Assembly: GCA_020848735.1 (NCBI GenBank) | Contig: JADLHO010000112.1 | Location: forward strand, 35,049-99,048 | From: Planctomycetota bacterium | Lineage (GTDB): Bacteria > Planctomycetota > UBA1135 > UBA2386 | Reading direction: 5' to 3' | DNA length: 64,000 bases | Shown: positions 47,737 to 57,622 of the stretch, piece after piece | Numbering within the stretch: position 1 is the stretch's first letter | How the letters are laid out: every line of letters begins with the position of its first letter | Notes under the pieces: model-generated | What the model saw: the letters and a program-made list of their open reading frames with translations, nothing else | Databases searched by the model: none | Told to the model about the DNA's origin: nothing | Position numbers and translations under genes: made by a program

Positions 47737-50057
47737 GCGCACGTGGCCAGGAGGCGCTCGATTGGGCGCTGCTCGAGGCGGCGTTCGAGGAGGCCCGCCG
47801 GCTCGATCCTGAACAACGCGCGGCGTTCGTCGCGCGATTGGGCGCGGGCGATCGGCGGTTCCACGACGAGCTCAGTTCGCTGCTCGCCGCCGCCGAGCGA
47901 GGGGATGCCCGTCTGGACGAACCGCTCGCCGGCGACGCGGGCCGGGTCGTGCGCACGCTCGCCGGACTCGAGACCGGTCCGGTCGGCACGACGATCGACG
48001 GCAACCGCGTCGAAGGGGTCGTCGCCACGGGTGGAATGGGCACGGTCTACCTCGCGCTGCGCGACGGCGATCCCAATCGCCCGGTCGCCCTCAAGCTCCT
48101 GCATGCGCGCGTCGCGACCGACGATCTGTTGGCGCGCTTCCGCGCCGAGAGCGAGGTGCTCGCCTCGCTCGAACACCCGAACATCGCTCGCTTCGAAGGC
48201 AGCGGGGAGACCGCCGACGGTCGCCCCTACTACCTGATGGAGCTGATCGACGGCCGGCCCATCACCGAGCACTGCGACGAGTCCTGCCTCGATGTGCCGG
48301 CGCGCATCGCGCTCTTCGCCAAGGTCTGCGACGCCGTCGCGCACGCGCACCGCAACCTGGTGGTGCACCGCGACCTCAAACCGGCCAACGTGCTCGTCGA
48401 CCGGAGGGGTGAACCCCATCTCGTCGACTTCGGCATCGCCAAGGTCCTGCGCGGGACGGACACGCGCGATCCGCAGACGCAGATCATGACGCCGGAGTAC
48501 AGCAGTCCGGAGCAGGCACGCGGCGCACGCGTCTCGACCGCGACCGACGTCTACTCCCTCGGCGTCATGCTCCACGAGCTGCTCACGGGGCGATTGCCGT
48601 GCCTGCGCGACGGCGAGCCTCAGCGTGCGAGCGTGAGCCTGGGCCGCCTCCGGTCGGAAGAGCTCGCCGCGGTGGCGGCCGCACGACAGACCACCGTGAC
48701 GCGGCTCGCGAAGGCCCTCCGCGGCGATCTCGACCGCCTGCTGGAGTGCGCACTCGCCGAGGACCCGTCGCGCCGCCCCGCGACCGCGGAGCGCTTCGCC
48801 GACGACCTGCGCCGGCATCTCCGCGGTGAGACCATCTCGGCGCGCGGCAACCACCTCGCCTACCGCATCTCCAAGTTCGTCCGCCGTCATCGCGCCTCGC
48901 TCGCCGCGAGTGCCGCGGTGCTGATCGCCTTGGGGCTCGGCCTGATCGTCGCCTCGTGGCAGGCTCGCGTGGCACGGGCCGAAGCCGCCCGCGCCCTGGC
49001 GGTGACGAACCTCCTCGTCGATGTCCTGGGCACCGCGGCACCCGATCCCCAGACGGGAGCCCTCCCGCGGAGCTTCGTCGACCGCGCCCGTGAGAGCGTC
49101 GCCCAGCGACCGGGGCTCGACCCGAACTCACGCGGGACGCTGCTCGCCGCCATCGCGCGGCTCTACCACCGCATCGGCGCGTACGACGCCGCACAGGCGC
49201 TCTTCGCGGAGTCGATCCCCTTGCTCGCGCGGGGCGGTGCGGCCAACGAGCGCACCGTGCTCACGGCGGGCACGCTCGCGGCGTTCAACCACATCATCGC
49301 CGGCGACTTCGACGCCGCCGAGCGATCCCTCCTCGAACTCCGGCCGCGTGCGGAGTCCCTCGGCGACCAGGGAATCCTCGGCGAGATCGCAGCGGGGCTC
49401 GCGGAGATCCTGCGGCAGCGCGGCGATTTCGAGGGCGCCATCGAGATGGCAACGCGCGCGTTCGAGCTCCGCAGTGCGACCGGCACCGCGACGGTGCGCG
49501 AGCTCGTGATCGCCTGCAATCGCATCTCGGCGGCCAACTACGCCCTGCGTCGCTATGCGGAGTCGGAGCGAGCGTGTCTCGAAGCCCTCCGCCTCGTCGA
49601 CACGAACCCCGGCATGGAGCCGGCGGTCCGCGCACGCGTGCTCCACAACCTCGGCTGCGTGGATCTGCGCTTGCACCGCTTCGAGGCCGCGGATGCGCGG
49701 CTCACCGAGGGACTCCTGCTCCGGGAGGCATCCTTCGTGGACGGGCATCCGGATGTCGCCGAGTCCCTGCACGCCCTCGGGCTGCTGCGCCTCGAGAGCG
49801 GTGCATTCGCCGCCGCCGAGGCGCTCTTCGCGCGCGAGGTCGAGCTGCGCGAGCGGCTGACCCCGCGCCATTGGTTCGTCGACGATGCCCGCTCGCGACT
49901 CGGCGACGCGCTCCTGCGCCAGGGCCGCGTCGACGACGCGCAGCCGCTCCTCGAGGCGAGCCACGCGCGCCTCGTCGAGGAGATCGGCGCGGACCACGAG
50001 CACACCATCGAGGCCGCCGAACGTCTGGATCGAATGCGGGCTGCCCGGGGCCGCTGA
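47733..50057 (+). CDS. Ser/Thr protein kinase with TM segment and C-terminal TPR repeats
   Basis: GTG start overlapping the sigma stop (GTGA). VALKLLHARV, VVHRDLKPANVLVDRRGEPHLVDFGIAK, TPEYSSPEQARG; TM 'ASAAVLIALGLGLIVASW'; TPR repeats. Confidence 0.93.
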   Translation: MSARGQEALDWALLEAAFEEARRLDPEQRAAFVARLGAGDRRFHDELSSLLAAAERGDARLDEPLAGDAGRVVRTLAGLETGPVGTTIDGNRVEGVVATGGMGTVYLALRDGDPNRPVALKLLHARVATDDLLARFRAESEVLASLEHPNIARFEGSGETADGRPYYLMELIDGRPITEHCDESCLDVPARIALFAKVCDAVAHAHRNLVVHRDLKPANVLVDRRGEPHLVDFGIAKVLRGTDTRDPQTQIMTPEYSSPEQARGARVSTATDVYSLGVMLHELLTGRLPCLRDGEPQRASVSLGRLRSEELAAVAAARQTTVTRLAKALRGDLDRLLECALAEDPSRRPATAERFADDLRRHLRGETISARGNHLAYRISKFVRRHRASLAASAAVLIALGLGLIVASWQARVARAEAARALAVTNLLVDVLGTAAPDPQTGALPRSFVDRARESVAQRPGLDPNSRGTLLAAIARLYHRIGAYDAAQALFAESIPLLARGGAANERTVLTAGTLAAFNHIIAGDFDAAERSLLELRPRAESLGDQGILGEIAAGLAEILRQRGDFEGAIEMATRAFELRSATGTATVRELVIACNRISAANYALRRYAESERACLEALRLVDTNPGMEPAVRARVLHNLGCVDLRLHRFEAADARLTEGLLLREASFVDGHPDVAESLHALGLLRLESGAFAAAEALFAREVELRERLTPRHWFVDDARSRLGDALLRQGRVDDAQPLLEASHARLVEEIGADHEHTIEAAERLDRMRAARGR

Positions 50058-50060
50058 TCC

Positions 50061-51977
50061 TCAGCGGTACTCGGCGACGAAGATGTCCGCGCTGAATCCG
50101 TCCAGGACGACGGGCGCCTCCTGCGTCGCGAGGAAGACGTTGCCCCGGTCGTCGACGGCCAAGCGCTGTCCCGCCACGCTGGTCGCGCCGGCATTGCGCG
50201 CGTCGATGGCGCCGCTCGGGAGCACCCACGCGCCGCGCACGCGCTCCGAGACGAAGAGCTGGTTGGGCCGCCCCTCATCGGCCCAGGCCACGACGAGGTG
50301 ACCGCCGGGTCCGGAGCACGCGACGAGGTCGCCCACGTCACGGTCGCCGAGCGAGAGGAACGGTCCGGTCGAAGTGGGAATCGTCCAGACACCCTCGGCG
50401 CTGCACTCGGCATACGCGACCCGCGTCCGTCCATCGGAGAGGTAATAGAGGGCGGTGCACGAGCCGTCCTCGTGCGCCACGATCTGTCCCCCCCAGCTGT
50501 CGCTGTCCGCCGGACTGACGGCATCCGCGAAGCTGCCCGGGTGTTGCCAGGTGCCGCCGATGCCGCGGCTGACCAGCCGGCGACTCCGCTGGCCGTCGAA
50601 CTCGCTCCACGAGGCGAAGACGTCGCCGGCATCGTTCATCGCGAGATCGATCTCCTCCATCTCCGTCGTGAGCGCGAGGCTCGGCGTGTCGATCGCCGGA
50701 TGCGTCCAGGTCCCATTGCGCCGCTCGCTCAGGAGCAGGAGCCGCGTGCTGCCCACGGCGACCGAGTTCACCCCGCGGGTCCAGAGCACGCAGCTGTCGC
50801 CATCCGCGCCCAGCTCGAACTCGAACTCGCTGACGTCCGCGAACGCCGGCGAGAAGGCGTCCTGGATCGATGCCGGCACCGACCAGGTACCGGCGACGTA
50901 CTCGGCCGAATAGAGCCGCCTCTGCACCCCGTCGAACTGGGTCCAGACGACGAGCGTCCGCCCGTCAGCGACCATCTTCACATCGACGGCGTCGACGTTG
51001 CCGCCGACCGGACTCAGCGCCTCGTTGATGCTCGCCGGCCTGTGCCACTGGCCGTTCCGCCGTTCCGCTCCGTACAGGGTCTGGCCACGACCGCTGACCG
51101 ACTGCACCCAGCACACGACCACGTCGCCGTTCGCAGCCGCAGCGACCACCGGCTGCTGTGTCGGATCCGTGCCGACATCGAGCTTGTCGGTGGCCTCATC
51201 GGGGATGCTCCAGACCCCGCCACGGCGCTCCGCGACGTAGATGCCCCAGCTCACCCCGTTGTGCTGCTGGAACGCCACGACGCAGTCGCCGTCGCCGCTC
51301 GCGGCCACCGCGACCCCGTACGCGTCGTGCGACAGCACGTTGAGCCGATCGGAAGGATCGTCCGCGTGATGCCACTGGCGCGCGCGCACGCGCACGCCGT
51401 CGACATCGGCCGTGCCGACGCTGCCGTTCGCGCCGTCGAGCTGCACCGTTCGTCCCGCAGGTGGGCTCACCACGCTCACCGAATAGGGAGTCCCGGCCGG
51501 ATACCAGTCGGGGAAGGCGAAGCTGCCGTCGCTCGCGACATCCATCTCGACCTGGCCGTTCAGGGCCACGCGTACGGTGTCCCCGCCGAGACCGCTGACG
51601 CTCCCGCCGATCGCGTAGCCCGGCTCCAGCACCACCGCGACGCCGCCGCCCAGGTCGGCGACTTCACCGGCAGCGCGCTCGATCGTGGCCGCCGTGCGAT
51701 CGGGGCGCGCCACGAGCGTCACCGCATACGGGTCATCGCGGTGCAGCACCGTGGCGAAGACGAACTCCCCGTCGCCGTCGACGCTGAGCTGCTCCGCGCC
51801 GTTGAGCTGCAGGACGAGTGAGCCGGAGCCCAATCCGCTCACCGTGCCGTGCACGCGGTAGCTGTCGTGGTCGCCGAAACAGGACTGCAGCACCGCGAGC
51901 GCGGCGAGTGCGAGACCGGTTGCGACGTAGGGCGCGCGCGCCGGCGCACGCCGTCCTTCGAGTTGAAGCCTGGACAT
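50061..51977 (-). CDS. Lipoprotein with N-terminal beta repeats and a propeller-like repeat domain
   Basis: LALAALAVLQSCFGDH lipobox-like; two N-terminal repeats 'TVSGLGSGSLVLQLNGAEQLSVDGDGEFVFA' / 'SVSGLGGDTVRVALNGQVEMDVASDGSFAFP'; repeated 'GTWxxPxxI' units. Confidence 0.72.
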   Translation of the reverse strand: MSRLQLEGRRAPARAPYVATGLALAALAVLQSCFGDHDSYRVHGTVSGLGSGSLVLQLNGAEQLSVDGDGEFVFATVLHRDDPYAVTLVARPDRTAATIERAAGEVADLGGGVAVVLEPGYAIGGSVSGLGGDTVRVALNGQVEMDVASDGSFAFPDWYPAGTPYSVSVVSPPAGRTVQLDGANGSVGTADVDGVRVRARQWHHADDPSDRLNVLSHDAYGVAVAASGDGDCVVAFQQHNGVSWGIYVAERRGGVWSIPDEATDKLDVGTDPTQQPVVAAAANGDVVVCWVQSVSGRGQTLYGAERRNGQWHRPASINEALSPVGGNVDAVDVKMVADGRTLVVWTQFDGVQRRLYSAEYVAGTWSVPASIQDAFSPAFADVSEFEFELGADGDSCVLWTRGVNSVAVGSTRLLLLSERRNGTWTHPAIDTPSLALTTEMEEIDLAMNDAGDVFASWSEFDGQRSRRLVSRGIGGTWQHPGSFADAVSPADSDSWGGQIVAHEDGSCTALYYLSDGRTRVAYAECSAEGVWTIPTSTGPFLSLGDRDVGDLVACSGPGGHLVVAWADEGRPNQLFVSERVRGAWVLPSGAIDARNAGATSVAGQRLAVDDRGNVFLATQEAPVVLDGFSADIFVAEYR

Positions 51978-52037
51978 CGATTCGTGGTTCTCCTGACCGT
52001 TTCCCTCTCGTCGCGTGCGCCTCTCCGAGCGCATGCG

Positions 52038-52057
52038 CGCGGTCTGACATGACCGCG
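52038..52057. promoter_or_regulatory. Inverted repeat between divergent lipoprotein and SbcD-like genes
   Basis: CGCGGTC-TGACAT-GACCGCG, perfect 7-bp arms. Confidence 0.35.
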
Positions 52058-52213
52058 TGAGCGCCAGAGCACCGAAGCACGACGCCGCGGCTCGGACCGC
52101 GCGAGATTCCCGTCCTTGGATGCCGGTTGTCGGCGCACGCGACACCGGCCTGTCGCGTCGCGCGACGCGCCCTTCCGACCTCGGGCGCAGCGGGCTACCG
52201 TCCCTCGCTCGCG

Positions 52214-53458
52214 ATGTCGGGCTTCCGCTTCCTCCACGCCGCCGATCTGCATCTCGACAGCCCCATGCGCGGGCTCGAGCGCTACGACGGCGCACCGCTC
52301 GCGTCGCTCGCGGGCGCGACGCGGCGGGCATTCGAGAACCTGGTGCAGCTCGCGCTCGACGAGCGCGTCGCGTTCGTCGTGATCGCCGGAGACGTCTTCG
52401 ACGGCGATTGGCGTGACTTCAACACGGGGCTCTTCTTCGCCGCGCAGCTCCGTCGGCTCGGCGATGCGGGCATCCGCGTCTACCTGCTGGCGGGCAACCA
52501 CGACGCCGCGGGACAGATGACGAAGTCCCTGGAGCTCCCCGCGAACGTCATCGGCTTCCCGACGGCACGCCCGCAGACCGTGGTCGACGAACCGACCGGC
52601 GCGGTGCTCCACGGCCAGGGCTTCGCCACGCGCGCGGTCGAGCAGGACCTCGCGGCGCAGTACCCCCTCGCACGACCCGGCGCGTTCAACATCGCCGTGC
52701 TGCACACCGCTCTCGAGGGTCGCGCGGGACACGATCCCTACGCGCCATGCTCCCTCGCGACGCTCCTGGCGAAGGGACATCAGTACTGGGCGCTCGGTCA
52801 CGTGCACGCGCGCGAGGTCGTCGCCGAATCGCCGTGGGTCGTGTTCCCCGGCAATCTCCAGGGTCGACACCTGCGCGAGACCGGGAGCAAGGGCGCCACG
52901 CTGGTTGAGGTCGTCGACTGTGCGGTCGTCACCGTCGAACACCGCGCGTGCGACGTGCTCCGGTTCGCGCTCGCGACGGTCGCCGTCGATGGGACGCGCA
53001 CCAAGGAGGCCGCGCTGGATCGCGCACGGCTGGCGCTCGCACGCGCGCGCGATGACGCGGCCGGAAGGCCGCTGGTCGCGCGCGTCGAGCTGAGCGGACG
53101 ATGCGATGCCGATGCCCTGCTCCGTCGCGACCGCGACGCTGCGCTGGCCGCCCTGCGTGATCACGGCAATGCGCTCGGTGAGGTCTGGGTGGAGGGACTC
53201 CGCCTCACGACGGCGCCGCACTCGACGCACGACGGCAAGGATCTCGTCGAGGCGCTCGCACTCGACGATCCCGCGCTGCGCGAGGCCGTGCTCGCCGAAT
53301 TGCTCGACGGCGATGCCGCCACCCTGCTCGAGCTCGCGGCCGAACCCGGCGAGGATCGCGAGGGGTTGCTCCGCGGTCTGCTCGACGAGGCGCGCGACCT
53401 CGCCGTACGCCGGCTCCTGGACGCCGCGGCGAACCGTGGTCGAGGAGCGCGGCCGTGA
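52214..53458 (+). CDS. SbcD/Mre11/YhaO-like DNA repair metallophosphoesterase
   Basis: FRFLHAADLHLDSPMRGLERYDGAP, VVIAGDVFDGDWRD, VYLLAGNHDAAG, YWALGHVHAREVV calcineurin-like motifs; linked to an SbcC-like gene. Confidence 0.93.
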   Translation: MSGFRFLHAADLHLDSPMRGLERYDGAPLASLAGATRRAFENLVQLALDERVAFVVIAGDVFDGDWRDFNTGLFFAAQLRRLGDAGIRVYLLAGNHDAAGQMTKSLELPANVIGFPTARPQTVVDEPTGAVLHGQGFATRAVEQDLAAQYPLARPGAFNIAVLHTALEGRAGHDPYAPCSLATLLAKGHQYWALGHVHAREVVAESPWVVFPGNLQGRHLRETGSKGATLVEVVDCAVVTVEHRACDVLRFALATVAVDGTRTKEAALDRARLALARARDDAAGRPLVARVELSGRCDADALLRRDRDAALAALRDHGNALGEVWVEGLRLTTAPHSTHDGKDLVEALALDDPALREAVLAELLDGDAATLLELAAEPGEDREGLLRGLLDEARDLAVRRLLDAAANRGRGARP

Positions 53459-56400
53459 GGATCGACCGACTCGAGCTGCGGCGTTTCGGGCGCTTCACCG
53501 ACGTGACGATCGATCTCGCCCAACGGGTGACCGCGTCGGGCGCCGAAGGGCTGCATGTCGTCTACGGCCCGAACGAGGCCGGCAAGAGCACCGCGCTCCG
53601 CGCGCTGGGCGACGTGCTCTTCGACTATCCCGTGCGCAGCACCGACGACTTCCTCCACGAGAAGTCGGAGCTACGGCTCGGCGCGACGCTGCGCGCACGC
53701 GACGGTCGGGTCCTGTCGTTCGTGCGCCGGAAGGCCAACAAGCAGCCGCTCTGGGATGCGAGCGAATCCACGCCGCTCGCCGGCGACGCGCTCACGCCCT
53801 TCCTGCACGGCCTCGACCGCGACGAGTTCGAGCGCGTGTTCGGACTCGATCACGTGCGCCTGCGGAGCGCCGCCGATGCGCTCCTCGAACAGGGCGATGG
53901 CGCGACGGCCGCGATCGTCGGCAGCGGCCTCGGCATCCCCGAGCTGAGGAGCGTGCTCGACGGTCTGCGCAGCGAGGCCGACGCGACGTGGTCTCCCCGC
54001 GCGCGGAACCGGCCGGTCAACGAGCAGCAGAAGCGGCTCGCCGCGACGGAGAAGGAGCTGCGCGAGCTCGCCGTGCCGGGCACCCGCTGGCAGTCGTTGC
54101 GCGAGACGATGCGCGACGCCGAGCGCCGGCTCGCCGAGGCCCGTGACGGCGAGGCGGCGCTCGTCGCGCGGCGCGAGGCCCTCGCCAGGATCGCGCGCGT
54201 GCGCGATGCCGTCACGACGCGTCGCATCGCGCGCGAGCAGCTCCCGTCGGGCATCGTGATCCCACCGCTCGACGAGAGCTTCACGACGCGACGCGCGGCG
54301 CTGGATCGCAGGCTCGCGGAGCTCTCCGGTGCGTCGGCGAGCGCGCGGCTGCGGCTCGACGATCTCCGCGAGCCGCTCGTCGAAGCGACGCGGTCGGGAG
54401 ACCTGCTGCCGTTCGCCCGAGAAATCGCCGCGCTCGGCGACGACGACGCGACGACGAGGAAGGCGCTCGCGGATCTCGTCGAGCTCGAGCAGGAGCTCGC
54501 CCGGCGCCGCGTCGAGCGCGATCGCCTTGCGGCGGCGCTGGGAATCGGCGTCGACGAGGCGAGCCTCGCCGCGCTGCGCGCGAGTCTGCGGCGTCACGCG
54601 GAGGACCCGTCGCTCGCACGCGCGGTGAAGGACGCGCAGAAGCTGGGCGATCCTGCGCTCGACGCCCTGGATCGCGAACAGGCGCGCGCCGAACTCGCGC
54701 GCGAGCGTCGCACGCTCACCGAGCGGCTCGCGTCGCGGAGCGCCGCCGCGCTCGGACTCGAGGCGTTCGATGCACTCGTGCTCCCCGACCAGGACTTCCT
54801 CGACGGGCTTCGTCAGCAGCTCGCGCGCTGCGACGACGAGCTGCGTCAGCTCGAACGGCGGCGCCTCGAACTCGAGGTCGCCGAGACCCGCCTCCTCGCG
54901 GAGCTCGAATCGATCAGGAGCGAGGGTCGGTTGCCGTCGGACGGCGCATTGCCCGAGGCGCGCCGTGTGCGCGACGAGCTGTGGCACCTCGCGCGACGCG
55001 CGTGGTTGCACGGGGACGAGGTCGCCGGGTCCGCCGCCGCGCTCGATGGCGAACGCGCGTTGCCCGACGCCGTCGAACATGCGATGCGTCGCGCCGACCA
55101 GGTGGTGGACACGCTCCGCGCCGAGGCCGAACGCCTCGCGGCACTCGCGGCATCGACACGCGAGCTCGAGGACTGTCGTCACGAGCAGCGGCTCACGCGC
55201 GAGCGCGCCGCGGCGCTGAGCGCGGAACGCAAGGCACGCGCCGACGCGTGGGACGCCGCGTGGCGCGAGCTCGGTCTCGTTCCACCGGCGCCCGGACGGG
55301 AGCGGGAACTTCGGACCGTGAAGGACGAGGTCTCCGGGCTCCTCGCACGCGAGCGCGCGCTCGAGCGCGAACACGAGAAGAGCCGCGCACGGATCGAGAC
55401 GGCGCGCAGCGCCCTGCTCCGCGCGCTCGACGCCGAGCCGTCGCTCGGGTTCTCCGCCCTCCTCGAGCTCGCCGAGGCGGAGCTCGCGCGCGTGCAGGGC
55501 GGCGAGAAGCTGCGTGCCGAGCACGAGGCCTGCGCGGGTCTGGCGCAGCGCATCGACGCGATCCGCCGCGACGCTGCGGACTTCGCCGCGCGCACGCACG
55601 CGCTCGCCGCACGCGTGGCGCCCGATCTGCTCGAGCGCCGGCCCACGGTCGTCTGCGCCGAGCTCACGCGTCGCCTCGTCGAGCAACAGCGGGCGGAGGC
55701 CCAGCGGGCGACCCTCGACGAGCAGTTGAAGAAGCAGCTCGCGGACCTGCGCGAGTTCGAGGGCCAGCTCGCCGCGGCGACGCAGCAGCAGGCTGCTCTC
55801 TGTCGCGAGGCCGGTGTCGCGGACGCCTCGCTGCTGGGTCAGGCGGAGAGCCTCGCCCGCGCCGAGCGCGAGCTGCGACGCGAAGGGCCACCCGACGAAC
55901 TCGAGCGGCTCGTCGACGGGCACGCCTCGCTCGATCTGGCCGCTGCGCTGGTGGCACTCGAGGAGCCGCTCCGCGAGGCGAGGGCCAAGGTCGAGTCGTG
56001 CACCGCGGCCTGGCTCGAGGGGCGCCGCGAGTTCGAAGCCGTCGACGGCACCTCACGCGCGGCGCGCAAGGCCGAAGAGCGGGCCGCTCTGCGCGCGGAG
56101 CTGCGGCTGTCGATCGAGCGATACCTGTGCTCCGCGTTGGCCGCGCGGCTGCTCGGCGCGGGTCTCGAGCGTTATCGCGAGCTGCACGCCGCTCCGGTGC
56201 TCGCCTTCGCGAGCCGCCACCTCGCCGGTCTCACGCGCGGTCGCTTCACGACCGTGACGACGGATCTCGACGACGCGGGTCGGGCCTTCGTCCGCGTGCG
56301 TGCCGCGGCGGAGCGACGCGCGCTCACCGCCGAACAGCTCAGCGACGGCACGCGCGATCAGCTCTGCCTCGCCCTCGTCCTCGGCTCGCTCGAGCATCGC

Positions 56401-56607
56401 TCACGACACACCGAGGCGATGCCTCTCGTGCTCGACGACGTCCTCGTCCACTTCGACGACGAGCGTTCGCTCGCCGCGCTCGAGGTGCTCGCGGAGTTCA
56501 GCGCGAGCACGCAGGTGCTGCTGTTCACGCATCACGGCCGCATCCGCGAGCAGGCCGCCGCGCTCGGCGCCGCGCGCGGCGTGTTCATCCATCACCTCGG
56601 GACGTGA
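53455..56607 (+). CDS. SbcC/Rad50/YhaN-like AAA ATPase with coiled coil
   Basis: MRIDRLELRRFGRFTDVTIDL..VVYGPNEAGKSTALRALGDVLF (Walker A); long charged coiled coil; 'QLSDGTRDQLCLALVLGSLE' signature and 'PLVLDDVLVHFDD' Walker B. Confidence 0.95.
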   Translation: MRIDRLELRRFGRFTDVTIDLAQRVTASGAEGLHVVYGPNEAGKSTALRALGDVLFDYPVRSTDDFLHEKSELRLGATLRARDGRVLSFVRRKANKQPLWDASESTPLAGDALTPFLHGLDRDEFERVFGLDHVRLRSAADALLEQGDGATAAIVGSGLGIPELRSVLDGLRSEADATWSPRARNRPVNEQQKRLAATEKELRELAVPGTRWQSLRETMRDAERRLAEARDGEAALVARREALARIARVRDAVTTRRIAREQLPSGIVIPPLDESFTTRRAALDRRLAELSGASASARLRLDDLREPLVEATRSGDLLPFAREIAALGDDDATTRKALADLVELEQELARRRVERDRLAAALGIGVDEASLAALRASLRRHAEDPSLARAVKDAQKLGDPALDALDREQARAELARERRTLTERLASRSAAALGLEAFDALVLPDQDFLDGLRQQLARCDDELRQLERRRLELEVAETRLLAELESIRSEGRLPSDGALPEARRVRDELWHLARRAWLHGDEVAGSAAALDGERALPDAVEHAMRRADQVVDTLRAEAERLAALAASTRELEDCRHEQRLTRERAAALSAERKARADAWDAAWRELGLVPPAPGRERELRTVKDEVSGLLARERALEREHEKSRARIETARSALLRALDAEPSLGFSALLELAEAELARVQGGEKLRAEHEACAGLAQRIDAIRRDAADFAARTHALAARVAPDLLERRPTVVCAELTRRLVEQQRAEAQRATLDEQLKKQLADLREFEGQLAAATQQQAALCREAGVADASLLGQAESLARAERELRREGPPDELERLVDGHASLDLAAALVALEEPLREARAKVESCTAAWLEGRREFEAVDGTSRAARKAEERAALRAELRLSIERYLCSALAARLLGAGLERYRELHAAPVLAFASRHLAGLTRGRFTTVTTDLDDAGRAFVRVRAAAERRALTAEQLSDGTRDQLCLALVLGSLEHRSRHTEAMPLVLDDVLVHFDDERSLAALEVLAEFSASTQVLLFTHHGRIREQAAALGAARGVFIHHLGT

Positions 56608-57478
56608 GCGCGGCGGCGAGGCGAGCGCGCGCGGCGGCATCGAAGCGCTCGTGGCGGCCGTCGAAGCAGCGGAAGAGCCCCGGGTCGATCGAGTTCGGTC
56701 CCTGCTCGTGGCATTGACGCACGAAGTGGGCGAGGTGGTCGAGCGCCCGCGCATCGGGCATGCCGTGCAGGGGATGCACGACGACCATGTGACGGTGCGG
56801 CACCGCGAGGAGCGCACCGTGCGGACCGAGGCAGTCGCGATGATGCGCCAGGAGCAGCGCGTGGCTCGCCGCGAAGTAGTCGCCCTTCCCCGAGTGGAGG
56901 AACACGACGGGCAGCTGGTGATCGACCCGCACGCGCGCCGGCGGACAGAACTGCAGGACGTTCTCGAGGGCACAGGTGAAGAGTCGATCGACCGGCACGG
57001 CGAGCCTTGCCACGTCGTCCCAGGTCAGCGCGCGGATGTCCTCGGGGAGATCGAGCACGAGCGTCGTCGCGAGACCGGGGAGGTCCTCGCGTTGCGCGAT
57101 CTGGGGGAGGACGGCGAGCTGTGCCTTGGGCCAGAGGCGCACCCGCAGCGCGGGCCGCGCGGTCTCGAACGACCCGAGCAGACGCTGCCCGGGCAGCTCA
57201 CGGCCGACCTCGCCGAGCGTGAGGAGCTTCTCGAAGTGCAGCTCGATCAGGCCCGGCCAGTCGTCGGGCGGCGACGCGTGACAGACCTGGAGCAGGTTGC
57301 CGAGTCCGAGCGTCGCCGTGCCCGCGGCCAGTTCGACCTCGACGCAGCCTTCGCCGAAGCGCACGCGATGGCCGCTGCGCGCGAGGGTCGCGCGGACGAG
57401 TCCGTCGAAGCGCGCGAACCGGGACTCGTTGAGGAGGGACGCCCACGCCGGGACGCGGGACGGACGGGGATCGGACAT
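56585..57478 (-). CDS. Hypothetical protein
   Basis: MSDPRPSRVPAWASLLNESRFARFDGLV...; clear alternative to antisense frames; 23-nt convergent overlap with the SbcC-like gene; no family recognised with confidence. Confidence 0.65.
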   Translation of the reverse strand: MSDPRPSRVPAWASLLNESRFARFDGLVRATLARSGHRVRFGEGCVEVELAAGTATLGLGNLLQVCHASPPDDWPGLIELHFEKLLTLGEVGRELPGQRLLGSFETARPALRVRLWPKAQLAVLPQIAQREDLPGLATTLVLDLPEDIRALTWDDVARLAVPVDRLFTCALENVLQFCPPARVRVDHQLPVVFLHSGKGDYFAASHALLLAHHRDCLGPHGALLAVPHRHMVVVHPLHGMPDARALDHLAHFVRQCHEQGPNSIDPGLFRCFDGRHERFDAAARARLAAALTSRGDG

Positions 57479-57622
57479 GGTCTCGCGGAAGGACGGAACC
57501 AGCCGGCGCCGGATCGACCCCGCGGCCGATCGCGCGCACGTGCATCACGTGCGCAGTGCAATGAACCCGGCCGGAAACGCCCGTCGCGAGCCCGGCACCC
57601 CGCCCGGGCCGCGCCGCCCCGC

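Noticed and set aside
53671-55923. 750-aa minus-strand ORF opposite the SbcC-like gene
   Set aside because: Antisense artefact of a coiled-coil gene with strong GC3; no recognisable domain.
52214-56607. SbcCD-like pair as a novel defence system
   Set aside because: Motifs fit ordinary SbcD/SbcC (YhaO/YhaN) repair nuclease pairs; no extra defence-type gene is coupled to it.
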